From an uncultured Bacteroidales bacterium (GTDB lineage: Bacteria > Bacteroidota > Bacteroidia > Bacteroidales > UBA11471), in contig CANQDQ010000006.1 of assembly GCA_947593515.1 (NCBI GenBank), forward strand, positions 1 through 64,000: 64,000 bases of DNA. Direction: 5' to 3'. The translations under genes were made by a program, and so were the position numbers. The notes beneath the pieces were generated by a model. It saw nothing but the letters and a program-made list of their open reading frames with translations, was not told the DNA's origin and ran no database searches. Below, in pieces: positions 16,258 to 25,602 of the stretch (position 1 is the stretch's first letter; every line of letters starts with the position of its first letter).

Positions 16258-17313
16258 ATGAAACATACGTCGAATTTTTGGCCTTTTTTTATCGCACTCT
16301 CGTTGGCGGCTTGCTCTTCGCAACCCGAGATAGAAACGATATGCGAGGATTTGGGAGAGAGCCATTACCTTATCAAATGGGACGTCCTGCCCGAAACGAA
16401 AGGCAGCGTAAAAATATTCGTATCTTCCGACCCCGAAAATTTCACGGCACGCGAACCGATAACGCAAGTCCCTATTTCCGACAAAATCTGCGAATTGCAA
16501 CTCGGCGGCAAACCGTGTTCCCGTCCCTACTTTCTGCTGCGATTCAATCGCCGGTACGACCGCATTGTCGCCGCGCGCACACCCTATAAAATAGAAGGCA
16601 ACTTCCGCGATATCGGCGGCTACAAAACCGCTGCGGGAAAAGCCGTGCGGTGGGGAGCCGTATTCCGCACGGGCGTCATACCCCCGCTCGACAAGGAAGG
16701 ATTGCGAAAATTCCAAAGTCTGCATATCTGCACATGGATCGACTTCCGCGACTCCACCCGCTACATCGAACCCGACTCCGCACTATGTCTCAAACAGATA
16801 CATCACCTGCCTATCAACCTCATTACATCGAGCAGCATTTATGAACAACTCGGCAACGAAACACTGCGACGAGGCGATGCCAACATCTTCATGCAAGACC
16901 TCTTCATGGACCTCATCGAAAAAGGAAAACCGATTTATCGGGAAATGTTCCGACTGTTGAGTGAAAAAGAGAACTATCCCGTCGTTCTTTGCGACAAATA
17001 CGGAAAAGATTATGTAGGCTTCGCCACCGCTCTGATACTCTCCGCGCTCGACATTCCGGAAGAAACGATATACCGCGATTTCCTCCTCAGCAACCGGCAC
17101 CTCGACCGCAAAGCCATTCGCATCGACAGCAACGAAAGCACCACCGACACGCAAGAGGCAGCCACCGCCCTGATGACCACCCAGAAACAACAGCTCTCCT
17201 GCGCCATGCAGCGCATCAAAAAACAGTATGGCAGCATACAAAACTATTTGCAGGAAGAATTAGACCTTACCCCCGCCAAACAACACGAATTGCAAGCAAT
17301 TCTATTGTATTGA
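16258..17313 (+). CDS. Lipoprotein resembling tyrosine phosphatase, probably catalytically dead
   Basis: 351 residues with a lipoprotein signal (LAACSS). The body matches the Y_phosphatase3 type of bacterial tyrosine-protein phosphatase: NFRDIGGYKT, WGAVFRTG and the C-terminal ALDIPEETIYRDFLLSN. At the P-loop, where the family has HCTAGKDRTG, this protein reads LCDKYGKDYVG. The Cys (residue 245) is kept, but the His before it is Leu, one residue is inserted, and the phosphate-binding Arg is Tyr252. PTP chemistry needs that Arg, so this is likely a binding-only homologue. An unusual fibronectin-like N-terminal segment precedes the domain. It appears monocistronic. Confidence 0.8.
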   Translation: MKHTSNFWPFFIALSLAACSSQPEIETICEDLGESHYLIKWDVLPETKGSVKIFVSSDPENFTAREPITQVPISDKICELQLGGKPCSRPYFLLRFNRRYDRIVAARTPYKIEGNFRDIGGYKTAAGKAVRWGAVFRTGVIPPLDKEGLRKFQSLHICTWIDFRDSTRYIEPDSALCLKQIHHLPINLITSSSIYEQLGNETLRRGDANIFMQDLFMDLIEKGKPIYREMFRLLSEKENYPVVLCDKYGKDYVGFATALILSALDIPEETIYRDFLLSNRHLDRKAIRIDSNESTTDTQEAATALMTTQKQQLSCAMQRIKKQYGSIQNYLQEELDLTPAKQHELQAILLY

Positions 17314-17360
17314 TTTCTTTATTTTTCCCACTAAACCTTTTTTTATTTATATAAATATAT

Positions 17361-17368
17361 TATCTTTG
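17361..17368 (+). promoter_or_regulatory. -7 element of the DPM1-like glycosyltransferase operon
   Basis: TATCTTTGC lies 25 bases before the ATG at 17386, in a very AT-rich spacer. Confidence 0.65.
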
Positions 17369-17385
17369 CGTCAAATGTAAAATCT

Positions 17386-18096
17386 ATGGCGCAGCACTCT
17401 TTATCCATCATTATTCCTGCCTATAATGAGGAACAGACTATTCGCAAACTCTTGGATAAAGTATGTGCCGTTACCTTAATCGAAGGCATATCAAAAGAAA
17501 TTCTCGTCATCGACGACGGCTCGTCCGATTCCACAAATGACATTGTAGCAGAATACATTTCATCTCTCGGCGTCAAAAATATACGACTTATCTCACAAGA
17601 AAGGAATCAAGGGAAAGGCGCCGCGCTACGGAAAGGAATCGAGGTCGCTACGGGCGATTTCATCATCATACAAGACGCCGACCTCGAATACGACCCCGAA
17701 GATTACAATCTGCTGTTGCCACACCTGCTCAATGGTGAAAAAGTCGTTTATGGTTCGCGCTTCCTGCGGAAAGAAAACAAACATTCATATCAAAGTTTTT
17801 ACTACGGAGGGCTGTTGGTTACATTTTTTACCAACTTGCTGTTTTTACAAAAATTGACAGACGAGCCCACCTGCTATAAAGCCTTTGAAACGAATTTTCT
17901 CAAATCTATTCCGTTGAAGTGTACCGGATTCGAGTTTTGCCCCGAAGTAACGGCTAAAACCGCCAAAAAAGGAATCAAAATAAAAGAAGTGCCCATACAT
18001 TACTATCCCCGAAGCATCGAACAGGGAAAGAAAATAAAATGGACGGACGGACTCGATGCCTTGTGGACTTTGCTGAAATACCGCATTATCGATTAA
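17386..18096 (+). CDS. Family 2 glycosyltransferase, polyprenyl-phosphate sugar synthase (DPM1)-like
   Basis: 236 residues. It has the GT2 start SIIIPAYNEEQTI, IDDGSSDST, the NQGKGAALRKG block and the metal-binding QDADLEYDP, all typical of the dolichol-phosphate mannose synthase branch that loads a sugar onto polyprenyl phosphate. There are no C-terminal membrane segments. The gene two downstream encodes a polytopic protein with features of GT-C enzymes that use such lipid-linked sugars, so together they may decorate an extracytoplasmic acceptor. Confidence 0.85.
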   Translation: MAQHSLSIIIPAYNEEQTIRKLLDKVCAVTLIEGISKEILVIDDGSSDSTNDIVAEYISSLGVKNIRLISQERNQGKGAALRKGIEVATGDFIIIQDADLEYDPEDYNLLLPHLLNGEKVVYGSRFLRKENKHSYQSFYYGGLLVTFFTNLLFLQKLTDEPTCYKAFETNFLKSIPLKCTGFEFCPEVTAKTAKKGIKIKEVPIHYYPRSIEQGKKIKWTDGLDALWTLLKYRIID

Positions 18097-18098
18097 AT

Positions 18099-18620
18099 AT
18101 GAAAAAAAACAAACAACCGACCTCCTATAAATACCGCTCTTGGATATTGAAAAACATCCTTGCCGGTGGAATATTCTTGTTCCTCATTGCCCAAATCGTG
18201 GGAAAACAACCATCATACAACTGGGTATATAAAAGTTTGCTCAAAGGCAATATGGAACTTATAAAAAAATATCCGAATCTTCCTCTCGATAAACGTTATG
18301 AAATGAAACTCGGTTTCAGTTATACCTATTTGGATTATCTTAAAAAGAAAACGCCCGAAGATGCGGTTATCCTCTATCCCGATGGCGAACAATTTTTTCC
18401 GAAAGGCAAAAAAAGTCCGTTTGAAGGAGATGTTGCCAATAAATTGTGGGCTTTACGATTTCTTTATCCCCGTAAAATAATTTCTGCAAAAGAGGCGGAA
18501 ACGTCTATTTACAAAGACGACATCACGCATATTGCTATTGTCAATGGTTCGGGCTTTGAATACATAAATTATACAGGGGAACATTTTGAACACGGAATAT
18601 TACCGATAAAAACAAAATAA
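18099..18620 (+). CDS. Hypothetical protein with one N-terminal membrane segment
   Basis: 173 residues from the ATG at 18099. A basic N-terminus is followed by a single hydrophobic helix (ILAGGIFLFLIAQIV, about residues 18-33), leaving a soluble domain of about 135 residues outside the membrane. The middle includes AVILYPDGEQFF and ALRFLYPRKI. I do not recognise the family. It is tightly placed between a DPM1-like transferase (2 bases) and a polytopic membrane protein (7 bases), so it is likely an accessory of that sugar-transfer system. Confidence 0.7.
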   Translation: MKKNKQPTSYKYRSWILKNILAGGIFLFLIAQIVGKQPSYNWVYKSLLKGNMELIKKYPNLPLDKRYEMKLGFSYTYLDYLKKKTPEDAVILYPDGEQFFPKGKKSPFEGDVANKLWALRFLYPRKIISAKEAETSIYKDDITHIAIVNGSGFEYINYTGEHFEHGILPIKTK

Positions 18621-18627
18621 AAACGAC

Positions 18628-20016
18628 ATGATTCTATCTTTCGGAATTTTTTTATCCATAATATTGGGATTCTTTTCCATCAATACGATTTCGCCGAGAT
18701 TTTCGCTTTCCGAAAAAATCGGTCTTTCGTTTCCTGTCGGTATGGCAATTACCATAATCGTCATGCTTTTGCTCGACTTTGTAGGTATCCCGTTTTCCCC
18801 TGCCTCGCTTCTGAGCGCACAATTTGTCCTCATCACAGGGCTATTTATTCTCTGTATGCATTTCCATAAAAAAGAATCGTTATATTCCATTGTCCGTTCT
18901 CTTCGGAATTTTCCGCAAGGACTCAATTTCGTATGGCTGCTGTTCGTCTTCTTAATCCTCTATTTCGAATACATGAATTTTTCCAAAAGTATGTATTTCC
19001 CGCCATTCGATCGCGACAGTCTGGCAGGCTTTGAAACAATCGGTTATATTGCCGCACAAGAACATACATTCAAGGGACTGAGCATTTTCGACGGAAATTA
19101 CATTCCTACCATTCATGCCGCCGGCAGTTACATCAATTATACCCCTTTGGTACAATTGTGCTATGCCTACGTATATACATTGGGAGCGGAAACATCGAAA
19201 ATCATTCCTTCGCTCATGTTCCTCTTTTTTCTTATCGCCTTATACGGCAGCGCACAACGAATCGTGTCTAAAACAGGAGCTGCCATATTGACGTTTTTTA
19301 CGCTCATTACCCCCGAAATGATTGCTTTTTCATCGCTTTCCGCCACAAACGACATACACATGGTATATGCCTCTTTGGGCATTATCTATTTATCGATTTA
19401 TATGCGGGAACGACAGCAAAAAGACTTATATCTTTCCTCGCTTTTACTGGGACTGAATATGTTATGTCGCAACGAGGGGGTAGTGTTTGTCGGAGCAGCC
19501 ATGTTCATTCTTGCGGTCGATGCGTTTCGGAAGAAACAATATAAACCGACGATTATCGGCGCCGCTTTGATGATTCTGCCCTTTTCTTTCTGGTATATTT
19601 TTATGACAGCAAACAGACTGTATGCCGAAAGCATTATTATTGCAAAACCTTTTTGGGATACGGAAAAAATCGACATGATACTCCGGTATATGTCGGGATT
19701 CTTTACGACAACCACGTACTATGGGTGGTCTTTTTATTTCTTCTTCTTTTCGCTTTTGGCAAATCTGTTTTTCATTTATAAAAAGAAAGACAGCGCTGTT
19801 CTGCCCGTCGCCATCGTCTTGGCTGCCGTTGCCTATATGCTGATTTTGTATCATATAGATTATAAATGGGATAGCATTCAAAACGTGCTCTCTTTTTCAG
19901 CCAAACGGTTTTTGTTTTGCTTTATTCCTCTTGTCTGGTATTATGGCTTTACTTCATATGCCGCACAATACTTATTGAAAAAATTAGATGCGATATTATC
20001 CTTAAAAAGAGAATAA
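18628..20016 (+). CDS. Polytopic membrane protein, probable GT-C-type glycosyltransferase
   Basis: 462 residues with around ten hydrophobic segments. After the first few helices comes an acidic loop (PPFDRDSLAGFE), and later a loop with RNEG; acidic first-loop motifs are typical of GT-C transferases (PMT/ArnT-like) that use polyprenyl-phosphate sugars. I infer a role with the DPM1-like gene at the start of the operon. It could also be a polymerase- or ligase-like protein; no family-specific signature was found. Confidence 0.6.
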   Translation: MILSFGIFLSIILGFFSINTISPRFSLSEKIGLSFPVGMAITIIVMLLLDFVGIPFSPASLLSAQFVLITGLFILCMHFHKKESLYSIVRSLRNFPQGLNFVWLLFVFLILYFEYMNFSKSMYFPPFDRDSLAGFETIGYIAAQEHTFKGLSIFDGNYIPTIHAAGSYINYTPLVQLCYAYVYTLGAETSKIIPSLMFLFFLIALYGSAQRIVSKTGAAILTFFTLITPEMIAFSSLSATNDIHMVYASLGIIYLSIYMRERQQKDLYLSSLLLGLNMLCRNEGVVFVGAAMFILAVDAFRKKQYKPTIIGAALMILPFSFWYIFMTANRLYAESIIIAKPFWDTEKIDMILRYMSGFFTTTTYYGWSFYFFFFSLLANLFFIYKKKDSAVLPVAIVLAAVAYMLILYHIDYKWDSIQNVLSFSAKRFLFCFIPLVWYYGFTSYAAQYLLKKLDAILSLKRE

Positions 20017-20021
20017 TCACG

Positions 20022-20029
20022 TATCTTTG
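20022..20029 (+). promoter_or_regulatory. -7 element of the DEAD-box helicase gene
   Basis: TATCTTTGC, only 6 bases after the stop of the membrane-protein gene. It implies a leader of about 100 bases, which can form a small cgcct/aggcg hairpin. Cold-shock helicase genes often have regulatory leaders, but none is recognisable here. Confidence 0.6.
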
Positions 20030-20136
20030 CGCGCAAAATGCCGGAACAGTCTGCCGATTTTCATTTTCCCGCCTCGTTGAAATAGGCGTTTGCAGTCCTG
20101 TTTTTCGGAAAAATTCATCATTTCAAAACCTGACGA

Positions 20137-21909
20137 ATGAAATCATTTGAAGAACTGGGCGTCTGTGCCGACATACTGCGCGCCATTACCGAAATCGGCT
20201 ATGAAGCCCCCATGCCTGTACAAGAAGAGGTTATTCCCCTGCTGCTGAACGAAAACACCGACATCGTAGCTCTCGCCCAGACGGGAACAGGCAAGACGGC
20301 GGCATTCGGACTGCCCATCATACAGAAAACCGACCTCTCCGTCGCCGCACCGCAAACGCTCATTCTCAGCCCTACGCGCGAACTGTGCCTGCAAATTGCC
20401 GGCGACCTCAACGATTATTCGGCTTATATCAACGGATTGCGAGTGCTTCCCGTATATGGCGGGTCGAGCATAGAGAGCCAAATACGCTCGCTCCGCAACG
20501 GCGTGCATATCATCGTCGCCACGCCGGGCAGACTTATCGACCTGATTCATCGGGGCGTGGTGCATCTCGACCACGTCCGCACCGTCATTATGGACGAAGC
20601 CGACGAAATGCTCGACATGGGCTTCACCGACAGTATCAATGAAATTCTGGAACAGGTGCCCGCCGAGCGGCAAATGCTGCTTTTCTCGGCAACCATGCCG
20701 CCGGAGATAGAACGCATCGCCAAAAACTATATGCACGCGCCGCGCGAAATCGTCATCGGCAGCAAAAACGAAGGGGCGGCAAACGTGAAGCACGTCTACT
20801 ACCTCACCCACGCCAAAGACAAATACCTCGCCCTCAAACGCATTGCCGACTACTATCCCAATATCTACGGCATCATATTCTGCCGCACCCGCCGCGAAAC
20901 GCAAGAGATTGCCGACGCGCTGATAAAAGACGGTTACAATGCCGATTCGCTGCACGGCGACCTCTCGCAACAGCAGCGCGACGCCGTGATGCAGAAATTC
21001 CGACTGCGAAACCTCCAATTGCTCGTGGCAACCGATGTCGCCGCACGCGGACTCGACGTCGATGACCTTACCCACATCATCAACTACGGACTGCCGGAAG
21101 ATATTGAAACCTACACGCACCGCAGCGGGCGGACGGGTCGCGCCGGAAAAACGGGCACGTCTATCGCCATTATCCACACCAAAGAGAAAAACCGTATGCG
21201 CAACATCGAGCGCATCATCGGGAAAAAATTCGAAAAAGGCACCATTCCTTCGGGCAAACAGATTTGCGAAAAACAGCTGTTCAACCTCATCGACCGCCTC
21301 GAAAAGGTGAAAGTGAACGAAGAAGAAATAGCACCATACCTGCCGATTACACTCAAACGGCTTTCGTGGCTCTCGACCGAAGACCTCGTGAAACGGGTCG
21401 TTTCGCTCGAATTTAACCGACTGCTCGAATACTACGCCGATGCCGTCGAACTCGACGTGCCCGAAGAAAACAAAAAGGAAAAGCCCGCACAGGAGAAACG
21501 GCAGCGGGGTCGCTCCCGCAATGCTGCCGAAGGCTTCGGGCGTCTGCGCATCAATCTGGGAAAAGCCGACGGATTTTTTCCGAACACGCTTATCGATATG
21601 ATTAATCGGAACACCTCCGGTCGCCGCATCGTCATCGGCAGAATCGACATTCTGCCGGAATTTTCCCAATTCGAAATCGAGGAACGCGACGTGCCAATTG
21701 TCGTTTCGGCACTGAAAAATTTGAATTTCTTCGGGAAACGGGTGCAGATAGGCAAAAAGGATTCTGCAAAAGAAAACAACGTTCCGACAGAGAAAAAAGC
21801 ACGATTTCATCGAAAAAAAGAGGATTTCGTAACCGACCGGCCTGCCCAAAAAGGCTATCGTTTCGACGACCGGAAAAAACAGTATAAAAACGCACGAAAG
21901 AAAAAATAA
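20137..21909 (+). CDS. deaD: DEAD-box RNA helicase, DeaD/CsdA-like
   Basis: 590 residues. Helicase motifs are in order: Q-motif region (YEAPMPVQEEVIP), Walker A AQTGTGKTAAF, PTRELCLQ, TPGRLIDL, MDEADEMLDMGF, SATMP, then VATDVAARGLDVDD and HRSGRTGRAGKTG. Residues around 470-545 ([35 protein letters not shown]) form the DbpA/CsdA RNA-binding domain. The C-terminal tail is basic and Lys/Arg-rich. Expected roles are unwinding structured RNA, ribosome assembly and RNA decay. Confidence 0.92.
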   Translation: MKSFEELGVCADILRAITEIGYEAPMPVQEEVIPLLLNENTDIVALAQTGTGKTAAFGLPIIQKTDLSVAAPQTLILSPTRELCLQIAGDLNDYSAYINGLRVLPVYGGSSIESQIRSLRNGVHIIVATPGRLIDLIHRGVVHLDHVRTVIMDEADEMLDMGFTDSINEILEQVPAERQMLLFSATMPPEIERIAKNYMHAPREIVIGSKNEGAANVKHVYYLTHAKDKYLALKRIADYYPNIYGIIFCRTRRETQEIADALIKDGYNADSLHGDLSQQQRDAVMQKFRLRNLQLLVATDVAARGLDVDDLTHIINYGLPEDIETYTHRSGRTGRAGKTGTSIAIIHTKEKNRMRNIERIIGKKFEKGTIPSGKQICEKQLFNLIDRLEKVKVNEEEIAPYLPITLKRLSWLSTEDLVKRVVSLEFNRLLEYYADAVELDVPEENKKEKPAQEKRQRGRSRNAAEGFGRLRINLGKADGFFPNTLIDMINRNTSGRRIVIGRIDILPEFSQFEIEERDVPIVVSALKNLNFFGKRVQIGKKDSAKENNVPTEKKARFHRKKEDFVTDRPAQKGYRFDDRKKQYKNARKKK

Positions 21910-21940
21910 ATATACACTCTTTCCAAGTGTAAAATTTTTG

Positions 21941-21948
21941 TACTTTTG
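21941..21948 (+). promoter_or_regulatory. -7 element of the GH3-family gene
   Basis: TACTTTTG lies 22 bases before the ATG at 21971. A weak hairpin (tacact/agtgta) with a short T-run upstream may end the helicase transcript. Confidence 0.6.
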
Positions 21949-21970
21949 TATCTTAAAAATAAAAGTACTC

Positions 21971-23485
21971 ATGAGTTTTACGTCGTTTTTCATCAATCCG
22001 TTTTTCGCCGGACGGCAGCACCGCCACGACGAATATGCAACTCATGGCGATACGTTACAAAAAGAGCAGCTGCAATACCTGCTCCGCATGGCGCGGCAAA
22101 CGGAATTCGGACAAGAGCATCATTTCAATGAAATACGCGATTATGCCGACTTTGCCGCCCGCGTGCCCGTTGTCGATTACGAGGGCATGAAGCCCTACAT
22201 CGACCGTATGCTGCACGGGGAAAACAACTTGATATGGCCGTCGAAAATAAAATGGTTTGCCAAATCGTCGGGAACGACCAACGACAAAAGCAAATTCATT
22301 CCCGTCAGCGACGAATGTCTGAAAAAAGATCATTACCAAGGCGGCTTCGATTCGGTGGCTGCCTACCTGCGCCACAACCCGCACAGCAAAATGTTTGCCG
22401 GAAAAAATCTCATTCTCGGCGGCAGTCATGCCATCAACCCGCTTTCTCCGGAAATTTCATACGGCGACCTGTCGGCGGTGCTGCTCCAAAACAGCAGTCT
22501 GATTGTCAACCTCCTGCGCGCACCGCGTCTGAAAATCGCCCTGATGAGCGAATGGGAAGAGAAAATAAAAGCCATCGTCGGCGACACGATACACCGCAAC
22601 ATCGTAAGTCTTTCCGGCGTTCCGTCGTGGATGATGACCCTTATCAAGCGAATCCTGCAAGAGTGCAAAGCCGATAACCTGTGCGAGGTATGGCCGAATC
22701 TCGAAGTGTTTTTCCACGGCGGCATCAGCTTCGAGCCGTACCGTCATTACTACCACGAACTGATACCTTCGGGCAATATGCACTATGTGGAAACCTACAA
22801 TGCCTCCGAAGGATTTTTCGGCATACAGAACGACCCCGACCGGCACGATATGCTGCTGATGCTCGACCTCGGCGTGTTCTACGAATTTATGCCGCTTGCC
22901 GACATCGACTCCGACAATCCGCACCTGCTGCCCGTCTGGGAAGTGAAAGAGGGCGAAAACTACGCCCTCGTCATCTCCTCGTGCAACGGATTGTGGCGAT
23001 ACCTCATCGGCGACACCGTGAAAATCACTTCGACAGCTCCCGTAAAATTCATTATCTCGGGACGCACGAAACACTATATCAACGCTTTCGGCGAGGAGTT
23101 GATGGTTTCGAATGCCGAAAAAGGACTGGCGGAGGCTTGCAAAGCCTGTCATTGCAAAATCGTCAATTACAGTGCCGCGCCGGTATTCATGTCCGATAAA
23201 AGTCGCGGACGGCACCAATGGCTTATCGAGTTCGAAAAAGCGCCGGAAGATATGGAGGCTTTTGCCGACCGGCTCGATACGGCGCTGCAACAGGTAAACT
23301 CCGACTACGAAGCCAAACGCTACAAAGGCATTTTCCTCGACCGGCTCGAAGTCATTACAGCTCGTCCGCACCTGTTCGACGACTGGCTGCGCGAAAAAGG
23401 GAAACTCGGCGGACAGCACAAAATTCCCCGCCTGAGCAACAATCGCGACCTGATAGAAGAAATGTTGAAACTAAACCGTAAATAA
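21971..23485 (+). CDS. GH3-family acyl-adenylate/amidosynthetase-like protein
   Basis: 504 residues of the GH3 family (the plant auxin-conjugating family, also widespread in Bacteroidetes). It has the adenylate-forming signatures [16 protein letters not shown] (phosphate-binding loop), [11 protein letters not shown] and [11 protein letters not shown]. Plant members form acyl-adenylates and conjugate amino acids; the bacterial substrate is not known. The start MSFTSFF at 21971 is preferred, with a promoter just upstream. metG follows by 16 bases. Confidence 0.88.
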   Translation: MSFTSFFINPFFAGRQHRHDEYATHGDTLQKEQLQYLLRMARQTEFGQEHHFNEIRDYADFAARVPVVDYEGMKPYIDRMLHGENNLIWPSKIKWFAKSSGTTNDKSKFIPVSDECLKKDHYQGGFDSVAAYLRHNPHSKMFAGKNLILGGSHAINPLSPEISYGDLSAVLLQNSSLIVNLLRAPRLKIALMSEWEEKIKAIVGDTIHRNIVSLSGVPSWMMTLIKRILQECKADNLCEVWPNLEVFFHGGISFEPYRHYYHELIPSGNMHYVETYNASEGFFGIQNDPDRHDMLLMLDLGVFYEFMPLADIDSDNPHLLPVWEVKEGENYALVISSCNGLWRYLIGDTVKITSTAPVKFIISGRTKHYINAFGEELMVSNAEKGLAEACKACHCKIVNYSAAPVFMSDKSRGRHQWLIEFEKAPEDMEAFADRLDTALQQVNSDYEAKRYKGIFLDRLEVITARPHLFDDWLREKGKLGGQHKIPRLSNNRDLIEEMLKLNRK

Positions 23486-23501
23486 CAGAAAAACAGAACG
23501 T

Positions 23502-25544
23502 ATGGAAGAAAAGAAATTCAAACGCATTCTTGTAACGACAGCACTCCCCTATGCCAACGGTCCCGTACACATCGGACACCTCGCCGGCGTGTATGTACCC
23601 GCCGACATCTACGTCCGCTACCAACGGCTCAAAGGCAGAGACGTGCTCCACATCGGCGGCTCCGACGAACACGGCGTTCCCATCACGCTGAAAGCGCGGA
23701 AAGAGGGCGTTACGCCGCAAGACATCGTCGATCGCTATCATGCAATCATCAAAAAATCGTTTGAAGAGTTCGGCATTTCATTCGACATCTACTCGCGCAC
23801 GACGTCGGAAATTCATTGCAAAACGGCGTCCGATTTCTTCCGCAAACTTTACGATAAAGGCGTATTCATCGAAAAAACTTCGGAACAATACTACGACGAA
23901 GAGGCGCAGCAATTCCTCGCCGACCGCTATATCACCGGCACCTGCCCGCACTGCAAAAACGAGCGGGCATACGGCGACCAATGCGAGGCGTGCGGTACAT
24001 CGCTCAACGCCACCGACCTGATAAATCCGAAATCGGCTATCAGCGGCTCCACCCCCGTATTGCGGGAGACGAAGCACTGGTACCTGCCGCTCGACCGTTA
24101 CGAGAATTTTCTGAAAGAGTGGATTCTCGAAGGGCATAAGGAGTGGAAGCCGAATGTGTACGGACAGTGCAAATCGTGGCTCGACTTGGGTTTGCAACCG
24201 CGCGCCGTGAGCCGCGACCTCGACTGGGGCGTGCCCGTTCCCGTCGAAGGTGCCGAAGGCAAAGTGCTCTACGTATGGTTCGATGCCCCTATCGGCTACA
24301 TATCGAACACGAAGGAATTGCGCCCCGACGATTGGGAAAAGTATTGGAAAGACCCCGAAACGAAGTTGGTACACTTCATCGGAAAAGACAACATCGTGTT
24401 CCACTGCATCGTGTTCCCCGCTATGCTGAAAGCCGAAGGCAGCTACATTCTCCCCGAAAACGTGCCGGCAAACGAATTTCTCAACCTCGAAGGCGATAAA
24501 ATTTCGACTTCCCGCAACTGGGCGGTATGGCTGCACGAATATCTGGAAGATTTTCCGGGCAAACAGGACGTGTTGCGCTATGTCCTCACGGCAAATGCGC
24601 CCGAGACCAAAGACAACGATTTCACGTGGAAAGATTTTCAAGCCCGCAACAACAACGAGCTGGTGGCTATTCTCGGAAATTTCATCAACCGCTCGATGGT
24701 GCTCACACACAAATATTTCGACGGGAAAGTGCCGGCTTGCGGCGAACTCACCGACTACGACCGCGCCACACTCAAAGAGTTTTCCGACGTAAAAGAACGG
24801 GTGGAAAACTGCATCGAAAACTACCGTTTCCGCGAAGCGTTGAAAGAGGCGATGAACCTCGCCCGCATCGGCAATAAATATTTAGCAGACACCGAACCGT
24901 GGAAAATAGCCAAAAGCGATATGCCCCGCGTAGCGACAATTCTCAACCTCTCTCTGCAAATCGCCGCCAACCTGTCTATCGCTTTCGAGCCGTTCCTGCC
25001 TTTCACCGCCAAGAAAATACGCGCGATGCTCGGCATGGCAACCGTCGAATGGGATATGCTCGGCCGCATCGACATTCTGCCGGAAAACACGCAGCTGGCA
25101 GAGCCGATACTTCTCTTCGAGAAAATCGACGACAGCGTGGTCGAAGCGCAAATCAAGAAACTGAACGATACAAAAGCCGCCAACGAAAAAGCGGCGCACA
25201 AAGCAGAACCCGTCGCTCCTACCATAGAATTCGATGACTTCCTGAAACTCGATATTCGCGTGGGAACGGTGTTGGAATGCCAAAAAGTGCCCAAAGCCGA
25301 CAAACTGCTACAATTCAAAATCGACGACGGACTGGGCGGGCGCACCATCATATCGGGCATAGCCAAACACTACAAGCCCGAAGATTTGGTCGGAAAGCAG
25401 GTTTGTTTCATTGCCAACCTCGCCCCCCGCAAGCTCAAAGGCATCGAATCGCAAGGCATGATTCTCTCGGCAGAAGATGCCGACGGACGTTTGGTCGTCA
25501 TCACCCCCGACACGCCCGTTGCCGGCGGCTCTTGTGTAAAATGA
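23502..25544 (+). CDS. metG: Methionyl-tRNA synthetase
   Basis: 680 residues. Class I HIGH motif at residues 23-26 (PVHIGHLAG), a zinc-knuckle insert with [18 protein letters not shown], and the second signature in the form KISTS ([10 protein letters not shown]), the usual KMSKS variant of this enzyme. The C-terminal 110 residues ([39 protein letters not shown]) form the EMAPII-like tRNA-binding/dimerisation domain. It charges both initiator and elongator tRNA-Met. It probably shares a transcript with the GH3 gene and is followed by a terminator hairpin. Confidence 0.97.
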   Translation: MEEKKFKRILVTTALPYANGPVHIGHLAGVYVPADIYVRYQRLKGRDVLHIGGSDEHGVPITLKARKEGVTPQDIVDRYHAIIKKSFEEFGISFDIYSRTTSEIHCKTASDFFRKLYDKGVFIEKTSEQYYDEEAQQFLADRYITGTCPHCKNERAYGDQCEACGTSLNATDLINPKSAISGSTPVLRETKHWYLPLDRYENFLKEWILEGHKEWKPNVYGQCKSWLDLGLQPRAVSRDLDWGVPVPVEGAEGKVLYVWFDAPIGYISNTKELRPDDWEKYWKDPETKLVHFIGKDNIVFHCIVFPAMLKAEGSYILPENVPANEFLNLEGDKISTSRNWAVWLHEYLEDFPGKQDVLRYVLTANAPETKDNDFTWKDFQARNNNELVAILGNFINRSMVLTHKYFDGKVPACGELTDYDRATLKEFSDVKERVENCIENYRFREALKEAMNLARIGNKYLADTEPWKIAKSDMPRVATILNLSLQIAANLSIAFEPFLPFTAKKIRAMLGMATVEWDMLGRIDILPENTQLAEPILLFEKIDDSVVEAQIKKLNDTKAANEKAAHKAEPVAPTIEFDDFLKLDIRVGTVLECQKVPKADKLLQFKIDDGLGGRTIISGIAKHYKPEDLVGKQVCFIANLAPRKLKGIESQGMILSAEDADGRLVVITPDTPVAGGSCVK

Positions 25545-25561
25545 TTTTTCTAAAACGCCTG

Positions 25562-25595
25562 TTTGTCCCGACGGCGCACCGTCGGGACAAATTTT
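25562..25595 (+). terminator. Terminator hairpin after metG
   Basis: A perfect 13-bp stem TTTGTCCCGACGG / CCGTCGGGACAAA with loop CGCA, followed by TTTT. It ends only 7 bases before the ATG of the flippase gene, so any read-through transcript would carry the hairpin at the ribosome-binding region. Confidence 0.85.
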
Positions 25596-25602
25596 CGACA
25601 AT

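Noticed and set aside
24616-24638. Second parS-like site within metG (ttcacgtggaaa)
   Set aside because: It matches only the core and has several mismatches to the 16-bp consensus; the bases encode conserved MetG residues, so chance is more likely.
23502-25544. Defective metG because KMSKS reads KISTS
   Set aside because: KISTS-type variants are usual in this form of methionyl-tRNA synthetase, and HIGH, zinc and C-terminal domains are intact.
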